A stretch of 64,000 nt of DNA, from assembly GCA_036785705.1 (NCBI GenBank), contig JAWUZG010000159.1, forward strand, positions 6,095,001-6,159,000, given 5' to 3'. Source of the DNA: Acanthornis magna. Lineage: Eukaryota; Chordata; Aves; Passeriformes; Acanthizidae. The notes under the pieces were generated by a model, which worked only from the letters and a program-made list of their open reading frames with translations, was not told the DNA's origin and made no database searches. The position numbers and the translations under genes are program-made. Below, piece by piece: positions 35,206-48,400 of the stretch (position 1 is the stretch's first letter; every line of letters starts with the position of its first letter).

Positions 35206-36932
35206 TTTCTGCAGGCTCTGACATCCCAACCCTGCCTCTCTCCCCTCGTCAATCCCATTTTTCTGAAGCTCTGATTGCCCTCCTTGTCCTGACTCTCCAG
35301 CTCTTTTCTGGAGGTGTGGAAAACTTCCCCCATTCCATCAGAACCCTCTGTCAGTGCTGAGCTCTCTGTGTTCTGCTGCTGTCAGGAATCCCCCGGAGGG
35401 AAATTCCCTTTTATTGCAGCAGCACCATGTTGGGAACTGCTGTCACTGTGCAAGCTGCTCCAACTTCTGGGCTTTTTCTGCAAAAAAATCTGGCAGCTCC
35501 TGCTGAATATCCCGATTTTTCCCCCCCCCTGCTTGCTGAATTATAGATTATTGCTGCTCTGCTTTGTCAAGGCTGTTTGGAATTTGAATCCCCCTGGCAG
35601 TTCTCTCCGCAAAATCTGCAGATTTAATAAATGTAATCCCCAGTCCTTCAGCAGATCACTGATGAAACAGAGAATAGTACAAAACAAAGTCTCGTGTGCA
35701 AGCAGCACTACTCAGTTTATCCTTGGAGTTCCCACGGTGAAATTCCAGGAATTGCTTTCCAGTTGTCATTTCCTGATGGGTTCTGAGAGCTGTTGGAGGA
35801 GGAGGGTCCAGCTGCTCTGATGTGGTGATTGAGGGAAAAACTAAACTGTTTGCCTCGTGTGAGACCTAGGAAATGTCATTTTTTTTTCTGAGGGAATTTT
35901 AGGAAACGTTAAGGCTTGGAGATTCTTCAATGTGGTGATATTTTCAATACTGAAATACTTTCATTACTATAATTTCAATACTATAATATATATATAACAA
36001 TAATTTCAATATAATAATAATTATTATTACTATATATAATTATATATAATTAATAATTTCAATACTATACTGTTGGTATAGTAACTGTGCTATGGACATG
36101 TCACTGGGCACCAGTTTCTATCTTTGTATTTCTGAGAACAGTTCTTTGAGATTACTTATGTTTCTATCATCAATCACTCCATACCTTTATATCAGTAAGA
36201 AATAAATTACAGAAAAATATCTTTGGCCTCCCCCAGCTCCTACTGGAATGGCAGAATTCCCTGAGTTTTCAAGGAAATCAAGCTCATGTTTGATGAATAC
36301 CTTCTTCTTTGAATAAATGTTGACAGATGCTATTCAGCCAGATATGGATCTGAAAAAATAATGCAAATCATTATTACAGATGGATAATTTATTTGATGAA
36401 TAGCAGCTCTGTTTGACAAATAATATTAGCCTGTCCCTAGGCCTGGCTACAAAAGATGGCATTGCCACACAAAAATATCACATCAGTCACCTGCATTGAT
36501 ATTTCATGTAAATTAAAAGTGAAGGCCTTCAGGTACCCCAGTCCTAGGAGACAACCACTGCCCTGGAAATATTTGGGAGCGCTCAGCACTTTTTGGGCCA
36601 AGTTCCAACCTGGTGAAAGGCAATAAATGAGGAGATGGAAGTTGGTAACTTCCACGGTAACTTAAAGCCCCAACAAGCCAGGGCTTTAAGGCAATCCAGA
36701 TTGTGTGTGTTGTATTTAAAATCACTGAAATGACACATTCAGCATGCAGGCAGAGTGAAGTTCAGTCAGATTTATGCCCCAAATTAATGAGAGCTCTGTA
36801 ATAAAATGTGTATCCCCTGCCTGCCCCTTTCCTCTAGGGCTGAGCCCCTTTTCCCCGGAGCTCTGCCCTGGCAGTGCCAGAGGGAGATGCTGCTGTCGGG
36901 GCAGAGGCTTTGGGACAAACCCTCTCAGATCC
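35206..36932. other. Non-coding with AT-rich stretch
   Basis: No exon recognised. A C-run (about 35521-35529) and an extremely AT-rich, imperfectly repetitive block at 35935-36075 (TTTCAATACTATAATATATA) are the only notable structures. Confidence 0.5.
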
Positions 36933-36938
36933 CTTCCC

Positions 36939-37217
36939 TGTAGTTGCACTGTTTTAGAAATCTTTCTCTTCTTTCTCAGGGAGAATAGAGATAAGCTGCA
37001 TTTTTGTACTTTCTGAATCTCTGTGTTTGGTACTAGGTGTTGTATAGCTGTGACCAATGGTTTTAGGAGGTGGATTCCCTGCTGACCAATAGTTGCTAGA
37101 TCATTAATGGATATATAAAGAGGTTTTTGTAAATAAAGTTTCTCCTTTCGCCATCTTGGGTTCATCTGCCTGCTTTCTCTGCCAGCTCCTGCGAATCTCA
37201 GGAAATCTAAATCCACA
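36939..37217 (+). mobile_element. Solo LTR, family 1, copy F
   Basis: A 279-bp plus-strand copy, TGTAGTTGCACTG to AAATCCACA, with perfect target duplication CTTCCC (36933-36938 and 37218-37223). Nearly identical to copy A (525-803). Confidence 0.93.
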
Positions 37218-37426
37218 CTTCCCCTCTGGGCCCTGCAGCCCAGGAGCTGCTGTGCCTCCTGCTCCTCGAGGGTGTTCAATATTTAATCAGGATGAGCACA
37301 GGGAATGCTCAGCAGTGAGAGCTGGGCTAGGATTGAACCCAAACTGCTCCTCTTTGGGGCAGGGAGCAGGAGTTCTGCCTGGCTGGGCTTTGGGGCACAG
37401 GAAATGTGCTGGGGCTGGGGCACAGA

Positions 37427-38582
37427 GCTGTGGTCCCCAGGTGACCCTGCAGTGCTGTGTCATGGAGCTGTGATCCCCAGGTGACCCTCACTGAGCTGTG
37501 CTGGTGACACCTGTGGTCCCCAGGTCACCCTGCAGTGCTGTGTCACAAAGCTGTGGTCCCCAGGTGACCCTGCAGTGCTATGTCATGGAGCTGTGATCCC
37601 CAGGTGACGCTGCAGTGCTGTGTCTCTGAGCTGTGGTCCCCAGGTGACCCTGCAGTGCTGTGTCACAAAGCTGTGGTCCCCAGGTGACCCTGCAGTGCTG
37701 TGTCATGGAGCTGTGGTCCCCAGGTGACGCTGCAGTGCTGTCTTAGAGCTGTGCTGGTGACACCTGTGGTCCCCAGGTGACCCTGCAGTGCTATGTCATG
37801 GAGCTGTGATCCCCAGGTGACCCTGCAGTGCTGTGTCTCTGAGCTGTGGTCCCCAGGTGACCCTGCAGTGCTGTGTCACAAAGCTGTGGTCCCCAGGTGA
37901 CCCTGCAGTGCTGTGTCAGAGCTGTGCTGGTGACACCTGTGGACCCCAGGTGACCCTGCAGTGCTGTCACTGAGCTGTGCTGGTGACACCTGTGGTCCCC
38001 AGGTGACCCTGCAGTGCTGTCACTGAGCTGTGCTGGTGACACCTGTGGTCCCCAGGTGACCCTGCAGTGCTGTCACTGAGCTGTGCTGGTGACACCTGTG
38101 GTCCCCAGGTGACCCTGCAGTGCTGTGTCATGGAGCTCTGCTGGTGACAGCTGTGGTCCTGTGCAGGGCTGTGGGGCACAGAGCTGTGATCCCTCAGATG
38201 TCTCACTGATCCCCCAGGTGACCCTGCAGTGCTGTGTCATGGAGCTGTGATCCCCCAGGTGACCCTGCAGTGCTGTGTCATGGAGCTGTGGTCCCCAGGT
38301 CACCCTGCAGTGCTGTCTCTGAGCTGTGCTGGTGACACCTGTGGTCCCCAGGTGACCCTGCAGTGCTGTGTCATGGAGCTGTGGTCCCCAGGTGACCCTG
38401 CAGTGCTGTGTCATGGAGCTGTGGTCCCCAGGTGACCCTGCAGTGCTGTGTCTCTGAGCTGTGGTCCCCAGGTGACCCTGCAGTGCTGTGTCTCTGAGCT
38501 GTGATCCCCAGGTGACCCTGCAGTGCTGTCACTGAGCTGTGCTGGTGACAGCTGCGGTCCTGTGCAGGGCTGTGGGGCACAC
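37427..38582. repeat. GC-rich minisatellite, 40- and 59-bp unit types
   Basis: The core GAGCTGTGGTCCCCAGGTGA then CCCTGCAGTGCTGTGTCATG (40 bp) recurs some 25 times. Some units carry an insert GCTGGTGACACCTGTGG. Every unit has a CAGGTGACC or CAGGTCACC E-box-like core. Long minus-strand frames repeating a CRVTWGPQ-type motif are repeat translations and are not called as genes. Confidence 0.95.
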
Positions 38583-41037
38583 TCGTGCTCTGTGTCCCCC
38601 CGTGTCCCCCACATTCCAGGGGGGTCTCCGTGTCACATCGCTGCCACAGGATCAGGATTTGGGCAGGAGGGTCCAAGGAATGAGAACAAGCTGAGCAGAA
38701 GCCGTGCAGCTCAAGTTCCTCTGCAGGGAAAAGGCTCTCAGGTGCCAGGACAGGGCTGAATTGTCCCCTGGAGGAGCCCAGGGTGGCTGCACAGTTCTCA
38801 GAGCCCTCCTGTGCCCCTCTGGGGCTGTGACCCAGGGTTTGCTGGGGGTAAGAGCCAGAGGAGCTCCTTTGGGGTTTTCTCCTCGAGCAGTGCCCCGTGT
38901 CCATCGTGCCCTGCTCGAGGACGATTTGGATAACGAGGCTTTAACCCCTTTCTCTTCCCTGTGTCTGGGAAGGTCTGGGATCATTCCAGGAATGTTTCCA
39001 CAGCATGGGAACTCTGTGAAAACCCTCTGGGGTCCTTTTGGGGCCTCCTGTGAGGCTGTGCTGAGAGGCGTCAGTGCAGGGCAGCGCTGCCCAGAACGTC
39101 AGAAATCTCTCTCCCCACTCAACACATTTTGTAAAAAATAAGGCCAAGAATATGGAAACCTCACCTCTCATTCCAGAGAATGTCTGGAGCCCCACGCTCT
39201 TCCTTCAATTGTGAATTCTTTCAAATCGCTTGTGTGGCTCGACTGAATTTGGGGTGGGTGAGGGAAGTTTAATCTGTTTTAAACAAACTGCTTGAGCCTG
39301 GCAGGTGCGTGAGTGCATTATTAACACAATCTCCTGTATTTCCTTAATGTGCCTGCTTTATAATTGAAGAATTTAGATTTTTTTCTGAGTTTTGTTACCC
39401 TGTCTTGTATAAAAAACATTTTGTTTGGTTGCTTCAGTCGCATTTTGTTAGGCAGTATAACACGGACGGGCTTACTGGCATTTTGGTGGATAATATGACA
39501 AATTTTGTTTCTTTTTGAGAAAAATAGAACCAAAACCAACACTTTACAAAAACGGTGTCAGGCTGAGAGAAAAGCCCCAGAGATACAAAATGATAAAGGT
39601 CAGGGTCTGATCCTGGAGTCTTGTTTGCAAGCAAAAATACCATGAAAACACATGATTGTCAACAACCTAAGTGAGCCAGACAGACTTCTGACAAATAATT
39701 CTGACAGTTCTCGTGAGCTGAAAAATGCCTTTTTTGTCTCTCTTGGCTTTGGAAATGTGTCCCTCCCATTTCTAGATGTGCAGAGGGTTAAGAGAGGTGT
39801 AAAGCAAGAGGGTGCTGTTAAAAATACCCTGTCCCGAGCAGGGCCTGGTGGGTGCTCCTTGGGGAGTGGAGTCTCTGTCAGGGTCTGACTTCCTAACAAA
39901 CCTCGCTGAGTTTAAATACACAGAATGATTTGTTTCTCTTTTGTCAATGTTTTCTCCCTCATCTATTATTAAGCAAATCAAGACATGTTCCCTGTTGCTT
40001 TCACATCTTGGGCAGAAATTCATTTGAGTCTAAAGGAGATTTTGGTGAAGGTAAGGAGGAGTTGAATATTGAGTGGAATGCCTTCCTGCCTGCACTTTAT
40101 TTTTCTAAAAAGAAAAAAAAATTGAAAATTAAATTTGAAAAAATGAAATTAAAATTGTCATTGTGCTGCAAAAAATCTTTGAACCTTCTCCATACAAAAA
40201 GGCCTAAGAGGCAAAAATACTTTCCATCTTTCATGTCAGGAGTTGCTATTCTGAATAAATAGGATCTTGCACTTTAGAGCAGGCAGAGCTTAGCCTTAAG
40301 GCAACTAGATTTTTCAATTCAAATTGAAATTCATATTCTTGTTTGCTCACACAGAGCCTGTTGGGTGGGGAATTGCCTCGTTAAGACCCAATCCTATGCA
40401 GTGCATGGGAGGTGTGAGTATATGGCCATTTCAAACTGCAGCAGGGAGGTCACTGCAGGACCCTCTGTGCCTCACAGTGTGAATGAATTATCAGCTGTCC
40501 CCTCTCTCCTCGCTGTCCCCAGTGCTGTTTGCAGCTGGAGCTGTGCCATCACTTACCTTTAGATCAGCCCTGAAAATTCCAAGGCTTTCAAAACCAAATA
40601 TTTCTTTCACTCCCGGCTTTATTTGGAGGCTGTAAAAACACACAGTGTGTCTGTCCCCAGGACCTGCGAGAGCCGGTGGGAATTTGGGGAGATAAAGAGC
40701 GTTGGGAAAAGGGGAACCTGTGGGTTTGCTGGAGCTCTGTGGTGTGAGTGGGTATTTTATATGGCACATCGGCTGTGCCAGGATGTCCACCTTGAAAGGC
40801 TTGAACAGGGCCATTGGAAAACATTTTCTCGTGATAAATCTCTCCTGGTGGTGAAGTCACTCTCGGGGCGCCACAAACGTTGGATCTCGCAGCTAACTCA
40901 GGCTGATAAAAGGATTCCAAGTTCCTGAGCTCTGCTGGTGAAACCTCCAGGCTCCTCCCGAATCCCCAGCTCGGCTGCTGCTGAGGAGTGGATGTCCCAC
41001 ACGGGGACTCCGTGGGGTGCCCCAAAGGAAGGTTCGT
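38583..41037. other. Non-coding, nothing recognised
   Basis: GC-rich to 39150, then AT-rich and single-copy. No supported exon, CR1 or LTR. Confidence 0.45.
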
Positions 41038-41644
41038 TGTTGGGGAGGATGAAATAGGAAAGTCTTATAAAGATGATTACCTGGCAAAAGATGCTGAGAA
41101 TATGGAAACTATAAGAGAGATCGAAATGAAGACAAGTTTTGAGATACCAAACCCCAGTTACTGAACAACTGAAAAACAATGGTATGGCCACTGAACTAAA
41201 TCTCCCTCTTTGATTAAACAATCTCCTCTGCTCGCAGACAGGTCCAAGGGTCAGAGCAGACCCTGCCAACTTGGCAGAGGGTCCAAAAAGCAGTTTTTAG
41301 AGTTTAAAATACAACGCCGTATGGTAATGCAATGACTCTCATAGGCTGTATGTAAATGTTGTAGGATTTGTAGCTTGTTCTAGATTGGTTAGTGAAAATT
41401 AGAATGTTCAGCACAGAAGATGATTTATTGTATTGGAAACGGCAACCATGGTACTTTCTATTCCGCATTCTGTACTTCTCTCTCCCTCTTACTTCTCTGC
41501 CCTGCTCTGAGCTGTGTCTGGCAGCTCCTGGCAGGTCTCTTACACTCACGCCTTTTCACAATAAACCTCACATTCTAAGACCTGACTGCAGAGATCTCTC
41601 GTCTCCATCCTGACCGTCTGAAACAAACCGACCCAAACACCACA
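41038..41644 (+). mobile_element. Solo LTR, family 2, copy 2
   Basis: A 607-bp copy of the 34606-35199 element, TGTTGGGGAGGATG to AACACCACA, with AATAAA at about 41560. Flanks GTTCGT (41032-41037) and GATGGC (41645-41650) do not match, so unlike copy 1 it has no target duplication. Confidence 0.85.
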
Positions 41645-42330
41645 GATGGCAATCCTACAGTTTACTCCCCTACAAAGGCTGTGGCAGCTGCAGTTCTGTG
41701 TCCCCACTACCCCCCCAGCCTTTTTGCTTTGCTCAATTCCTGTTTGCCATTGCAGCCACACCTGCTGCGCTCAGGAGTGACAGAAATTCGGGTGTGAGTT
41801 CATTGGCAGCTCAACCTCCTGTTTTGGTAGAAAAAAGGGGAAGTGCAACCTTGGTTGTTCATGTGCTTCACTAAGTGCCCGTGGCACCGACAACAATTCA
41901 GCTCCTCCTCGCACCAACAACAATTTGCCTCCTCTTCACCCTGAAAATTTCAAATGCTCCTGATTTTTCTTTCATGTTGTCTCACATGCAGGACTTCACG
42001 CTCAGGGTGAGACAGGCTCCCATGTAAAATTGATGTTTTCACTTCTCGCTGGGGTTTCTGATGAAAAAAGGTTTCCCCCTGGCAGTTCTATCTCCAGGTA
42101 TTACCACCGCATCTTCTAAAATCCTCAGTATATTTGATATCTTGTGGACTTCCACCAGGTTTCAAAGAGAGATTTTATTTGCTGGGCGTGTTGTCAGTAG
42201 GATATCAAATATGAATGAAGTTGTAATTTTACGGCAGCTACTGTGGCTGTGTCATGAGCACTCTGTACCCTCCACAGCCAGACGAAAAACCAGTCTCTAA
42301 AAACATTTGATTGATTTTTTTTTTTTCCAG

Positions 42331-42435
42331 TTAAGCCAGGAAAAAATCCTCAAAATCATGAACATGGTGAAAAATAAAGAAGTGAGCATTGAAGGAGCTC
42401 TGCATCTGGCACAGAAGGAGGTGTGTGCTGAAAAG
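42331..42435 (+). CDS. PHCF: Formin exon: N-terminal leader
   Basis: A T-rich tract and CAG precede 35 codons, LSQEKILKIMNMVKNKEV and onward to VCAEK, followed by GTGAGG. Both ends are phase 0. It is predicted helical and charged, with no known domain. Because it opens after an acceptor, at least one exon lies upstream, unless the internal Met at 42358 is used. Confidence 0.85.
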
Positions 42436-45400
42436 GTGAGGGCTCTGCTTTGATCTGTTCTACAAAGTGTTCAAATGTCAGAGCATGTTCTGGAGAGAGC
42501 CCTGCTGAGATGAGGAGCAGCTCTGGATTGCCTTCAAGGATTCAATCCCAGCCTGGGAAACACAAACACCTCCAGTTATCCCAGACAGGACAGGGATGGA
42601 GGGCTGGTGCCTGTGGGATGGATATTCCGGGGAGAGGCTGGAATTTCCATCCAGCAGAGATGTCTCATGTCTGAGATTTTCAGCTGAATTAATCGAGTGC
42701 TGCTTGGGCTTGAGCTGAGCTGAACAGAAACTTTGTGCCAGACTGCTTTGGATATGAATTAAAAAGTTCTGGTTTACAGTAACCCCTCCAGAATAAAGTT
42801 CTATTCTCCTTACACTGAGGGTTTTACAATTGTGGGCATAAAACCAAATTGCAGCTAAGTAGTTTTGCATCATAGAATAACCTTATTTATTCTATGTTAA
42901 TTTATTTGATGTTGATTTATTTTACCTATTTGGCTGCGTCTGATGTCACTACCTGGATTAAGTTGTTCAAATCCATACAAGTGTGGTTATTCCAAGGGTG
43001 GCATCAAGCACTGGATTAATAACTGTGGGGCAGAATTGCAGAATCAGGGAATGGTTTGGGTTGGAAAGGACCTTAAAGCTCATCTTGTTCCACCTCTCTG
43101 CACTCCCACTGTCCCAGGCTGCTCCAAGCCCTGTCCAACCTGCCCTTGATTTCCAGGGGCAGCCACAGCTTCTCCTTCCCAGGGCATCCTGACCCTCACA
43201 GGAAAGAATTTCTCACTGATATTTAATGCAAACCTCCTCTGTGTCAGCGTGAAGCCATTCCCCCTTGTCCTGCCCTCATCAATAATCTCTCTCCCTGTCT
43301 TTGTTAATGTGATTAATAAAGGTCAGGAGGATGCCTCCATCGATCTGCATGAGGAATTCCTCTGCAGAACCTCCAGTGCTCTCTCTGTTCACAGAGAGAG
43401 ATTTCCCTGAGTACAGCTGGATTTGGGTGGCCAAACGTTCTCCCGGTGTTGGATGTGCTGCTGATTTCTGTTCTGTTTCCAGGATCCTCAGGATTTGCTA
43501 ACTGGGTCACAATTTAACTTCATTATCTACAAATACAAACACTACCGGTGGCAGAAACGAATTTTGCAGGTAACTTTGAAAATTCTCACTTTTGGTGCCG
43601 TGTATAAAAATATATCAAAGCAAACTTGTGTCGACAACACCTGATGGTGATTTCCTGGTTCCATGAAGTCAGGGACAAAAGTTTCTTGGTTTTTTCTGTG
43701 GATTTCACTAAAATTTCTTGTAGTTTGGACAAAATTTGATAATGAGCAAGTACAAATAATGCAAGATACAGGGTGGTTTTTATTTACTACATTTTAACTA
43801 TGCAAAATATAATCTCCTTATCTCCGTCAATATCCACTTTTTTTTTTTTTTTCAATTAAAAGATGAGTTGCTTAGACATAAAGTGAAAAAGCAGAGAGAG
43901 GTGTAGTGGATGTGGAAGTTATCAGTCTGGGAATCTGGACTGGCTTAATTTCAGTTCTCTAATTACCAGCAGCCTTCAAAAGTCAGAGATAATCACGAGA
44001 GAGGCTCTGCCTTGGAGGTTTCCTGCTGTAAACAGGACAGAGGGAAGGGCACAGTGAGGGCACTCGGTTGTGTGGTCTGCACATACAAGTTTTTAGCTTA
44101 GAACTGTTCTAAACACCTTCCCTGCAAATCAGGATTGAAGGAGTGAGGAACTGAATCTCTGCCGAGGTGGTCCTGCCTTTAGTTTGCGCTGAAGGGGAAG
44201 TTTCTGCAGTGGGTTTGTGAGATGAGGATAATTAAAAAAGCAGCAATATTTCAGAGTGATAAATTGATGCATATTCATCAAAAGAGACATGTGGGAGCAC
44301 AGCTTACAATGAATATCTGGTTTTTTGGTAACTAGAAAAAACCATTGTGCAATATCTTAATCATGGGGTGTAATTTTAAACTTCTATTTATTCTATTCCT
44401 TTATCTGAACACCTTCACGTGGTGATATTGGGATGCTGCATTTGCCTTTCAACAATGAGAAGTGATGGCCTCAAGTGACGAGGACTTTTCTATTGCAGCT
44501 TGATTTCAACTCCAGGACCATCTTTAACATCGAGAAGGGAATTATTAAGAAGCAGTTCCCTTTCTCCCAAGTGAAAGCCTGCGAAGACGCTGAGCGGAGG
44601 CGCTTCAGCATCGCCTTCCACGGGCGGCAGGACTACGAGCTGGAGGCTGTGTCCCTGGAGGACAAAAGGAAGGTGAGGCTGTCCCTGTCCCTGACGCCAC
44701 TGTAAATGCCAGGGGGTGGCACCCAGTGGCACCAGGGGGTGGCACCCAGCGGCGCCAGCACTGGTGCGCTGTCGGGATCCACGCGAGGAACGGACTACAG
44801 CACACCAGTGTGATGTTCTGATAGCTGATTTATTATGACAAAAGCTTATATTTTATAACATAATTTATTCCGTATACGTGATCGTACCATGATCATGCAT
44901 ATCTATGATTGGCTGCACTACTTTTTCACACGAATAATTTCTCTAATTTCTCTAATGCTGTTCTCTAACAGCACACCAGTGTGATATTCTGATAGCCAGT
45001 TTATTATAACAAAAGCTTATATTTTATAACATCATTTGTTCTGTACACGTGATCGTACCATGATCATCATACCTGTGATTGGCTGCGCTACTTTTTCACA
45101 CGAATAATTTCTCTGATGATTGGATAATTATTGTTCGTTAGCTGTTCGCAAGCTGTTAGTAAGCAACACTTCTTGCTACAATATCCCAGAAGTTTGTTAC
45201 TTGCTTCCACATTCTCTTGTCACTTCAGTGGATTTTTCTTACTGCTTCAGTGGTTTGCAACTGTCCCTTCATTGTTCTTTTATACCTTCTACAGTTCCTT
45301 CATTGCTCTTTCATGCTCTTCACAGTTCTTCCATTGCTCTTTCATACTCTTTACAGTTCTTCCTTGCTCTTTCATACTCTTCACAGTGTTCTCTATTATT

Positions 45401-48400
45401 CTTTCACACCTTTTACAGTTCCCCCACTGCCCAAGCCCCACCAGTGATGGTGCAGGCACACAGGAGGGATGGCTTTGGTCCCTGGGTGATCGGGCGTGGA
45501 GCAAAGGGAATGGGAGCTCAGGACAGGGTTTGGCCTCGGTTTTGGCACAATTCGTAGGGCTGGGGAGGTGCAGCCTGCTCGAGATGTGGTGTCCAAGTGG
45601 GGCTGTTCTGCAGCTCCACCTTGGATAGAACTGCTCTGGGAGTGTGTGAAACAAACGAACAAACTGGGGATGTGCACAACTGAATTCTTATTGGAACCTT
45701 CTAAGCACTTTTTCTTCTCTGTGTACGGTATTTCTTAAAATGCCTGATTTTAAGGAGGAATGAGAATCATCCTCATGCTGAGAAAAGACCCACAGCTTCA
45801 TCTTTGGCCATTGCCTGAGATTTTCGGCTGAATCAATTGGGTGCTGCTTGGGCTTGAACTGAGCTGAACAGAAACTTTGTGCCAGACTGCTTTGGATATG
45901 AATTAAAAAGTTCTGTTTTACAGTAACCCCTCCAGAATAAAATTCTATTCTCCTTACACTGAGGGTTTTAGAATTGTGGGCATAAAACCAAATTTCAGTT
46001 AAGTAGTTTAGCATCACAGAAAAAACCTTACTTCTTCTATGTTGATTTATTTAACCCATTTGGCCATGGCTTATAGTGTTGTCTGTTATCTCTGTACTTG
46101 TAAAACCCAACCATCGATGTCTTATTGGAGGGAACTAACATGGAAAGTGTTCTTTCTCTGCTGCCACTTTCTGCCTAGATAATCTACCTTCTGAGCAGAG
46201 TCCTACGGAGCAATTCTTGCAAGAGAGCAGCAGAGTCCTGCTCGGGCAGACCTGCAGAGTGTGACGTGATCCACGAAGGGCTGCTGGATTTGCAGCAGAA
46301 CCCTTTAACCTCCTCTGAATGGGTGAAGTATGAGCTCTGGATTTTGTTAAAATTTCTGATAAATGCATTAAGATTTTATTGAGCTTATAAGTTCATTATT
46401 TGCTTTCTTATTAAAGTAAAGATGCAAATCTGCATGAGAGGAAAGCATTGCAGTGAGCTGTGTCAGTGCAGCAGTGAGACCCAAACCCCAAAGCTGTGGT
46501 GTGATCTGGGCCCTGCTGGGAGCACAAATCCATCACGGGGATGGTGCTCAGGAAAGTTTTGATGCTGGGACTTTGTTCCTCTCCTGACTTTTCCCTCCAT
46601 TCTCGGGAATGCAATGATTTTCTGTGGTTTGCTCCCCAGCTGCAGACAAATCACTCTTCCCCTGGGACAGCTCCTAAACTACCTGGAAATCGCTTATACC
46701 ATCACAGGAGAGAAAGAGAGATGAAAGAAATTCTGTCTAGCAAAAGCTAATGAAAAAAAGTTCACATTGTAATTATCTGCACAGGGCAATTATCCCAAAA
46801 GACTTCACAGTTCACAGAAAATGATTTTAATTGTTTTTAAAAGGCTACTGCTGTATGTCTTGTAAACACTATCCTCAAGAGTGCCCTGGATTTGTTACCA
46901 TGCAACACCAAACAGGTTCGTTAACAAACAAAAATTGATTTTTATTTATCTTGTGAAGCCAAGCCTTTGTTGTTTTCTTCTGGATATTAATCCTCTCTCT
47001 TTCTCCTTTTTTATATTTGGCAAAGTAAGTGATGGTGGAAGCATCTGGAGATCCGATTAAACCATAAGTCCCTGCCTTGAAGAAAGGAGAGATCAATAGA
47101 AGTGCCAGCTCCATTAAACAATTCTTATCACTTTGACTGGTTGTGTGCGAATAGGTGCAGTTTATATTTTATGTTTAATTTGTTCTGGAGCAGCTAAACT
47201 TATTTAAATTCCTCACAGAACACCTTAAACAACCAGCCACACCTTGAAGAGAGAGTGGAGGGAAAGAGAGGTTTGATAGAACTGCCAGGATGATAAAGAA
47301 AGGCAGAAACCCTCCAGAAAAATGAGAAGGGAAATGCTTAAATTAGAATAAAACCCACATAGAGTAAAGCCCAACCTCTTGTTGAGACCTTTGGTAGGAA
47401 CAGCAGGGCAGAATTCCAGAGGAGAGGTGGAAACAGAGGATTCTACTGGAATGGAAGCTCTGCGTGGTCAGGCAATTTCTTCCAGGGTTAATTATGATTT
47501 TAAGAGGTTTTCCCCAAATTTTGGCACAGTCGCTTCTGCTGGAGGCCCTCGAGAGCAGAACACTTTGACCCTTTCCTGCCAAGTGACTCCTGGGAATGAG
47601 GGGGCCCAGGATGAGCGTCCTTGGAGTAATAGGATTTCCAAGAGAGAGGAATATTGGAGAAAAGGATTGGGAACTGAATTTGGTAGTTTGTTTACAGCTT
47701 GGTGGAGTAAAACCTGGAAGACACAGGAACTCTGAAGCCTTGTCACATTATGCACTGTTCAGTCTCACAGTGGATTCCTCTAAAAGCTCAGAGTCCAAAA
47801 GATCCCTTATCCCCAAAAAATGAGGAATAAATGGAGTGGGAGGGACAGAGCATGGCAAAAGAATTAATAGAAGTTGGGTGATTTTTAATTGATGGTCAGA
47901 TTTTAGTTTTCGCTCTCACTGGGCATGGCAGGCTGTTCAGATTTTGTGTCACAGTTTATTTTGGTGTCAGTAAGAACATCTCAGAGATTCTGTGCTTTAC
48001 CACAGATACTTTTTGCCTGTTCCATGGATGGTGCTGTAAACACGTGGGGATTTATTGCTATTAGGTGCTTTCCCAAGTGCCAGGCTGTGCCAATAAGAAA
48101 TCAGTGAAGAATGAGCTGTGTGTCCATCCCTTGTCCTCCAGGTGTGTGGCACAGCTGCGAGAAGGAGAATTGGCTCTGCAGAGCCTTGGGCTGGGGGGAC
48201 AGAGCCAACCTGTGGAGCCTGCAGCCACCACAGTGCCCCTGGCCGCTGGCAGGGCGAGGGTCAGCAGGGACAGAGGGGGCTCCACCTTCTCCCTCCAGAC
48301 CCCACAGCACCACTATGTGTGAGTATATTTGTTAATTGATCATTTATTAGAGCACAGCTGGCAGGGCGAGGGTCAGCAGGGACAGAGGGGGCTCCACCTT

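Noticed and set aside
37791..38904. Several minus-strand frames with a repeated CRVTWGPQ-type motif
   Set aside because: Translations of the 40-bp minisatellite without conserved ends.
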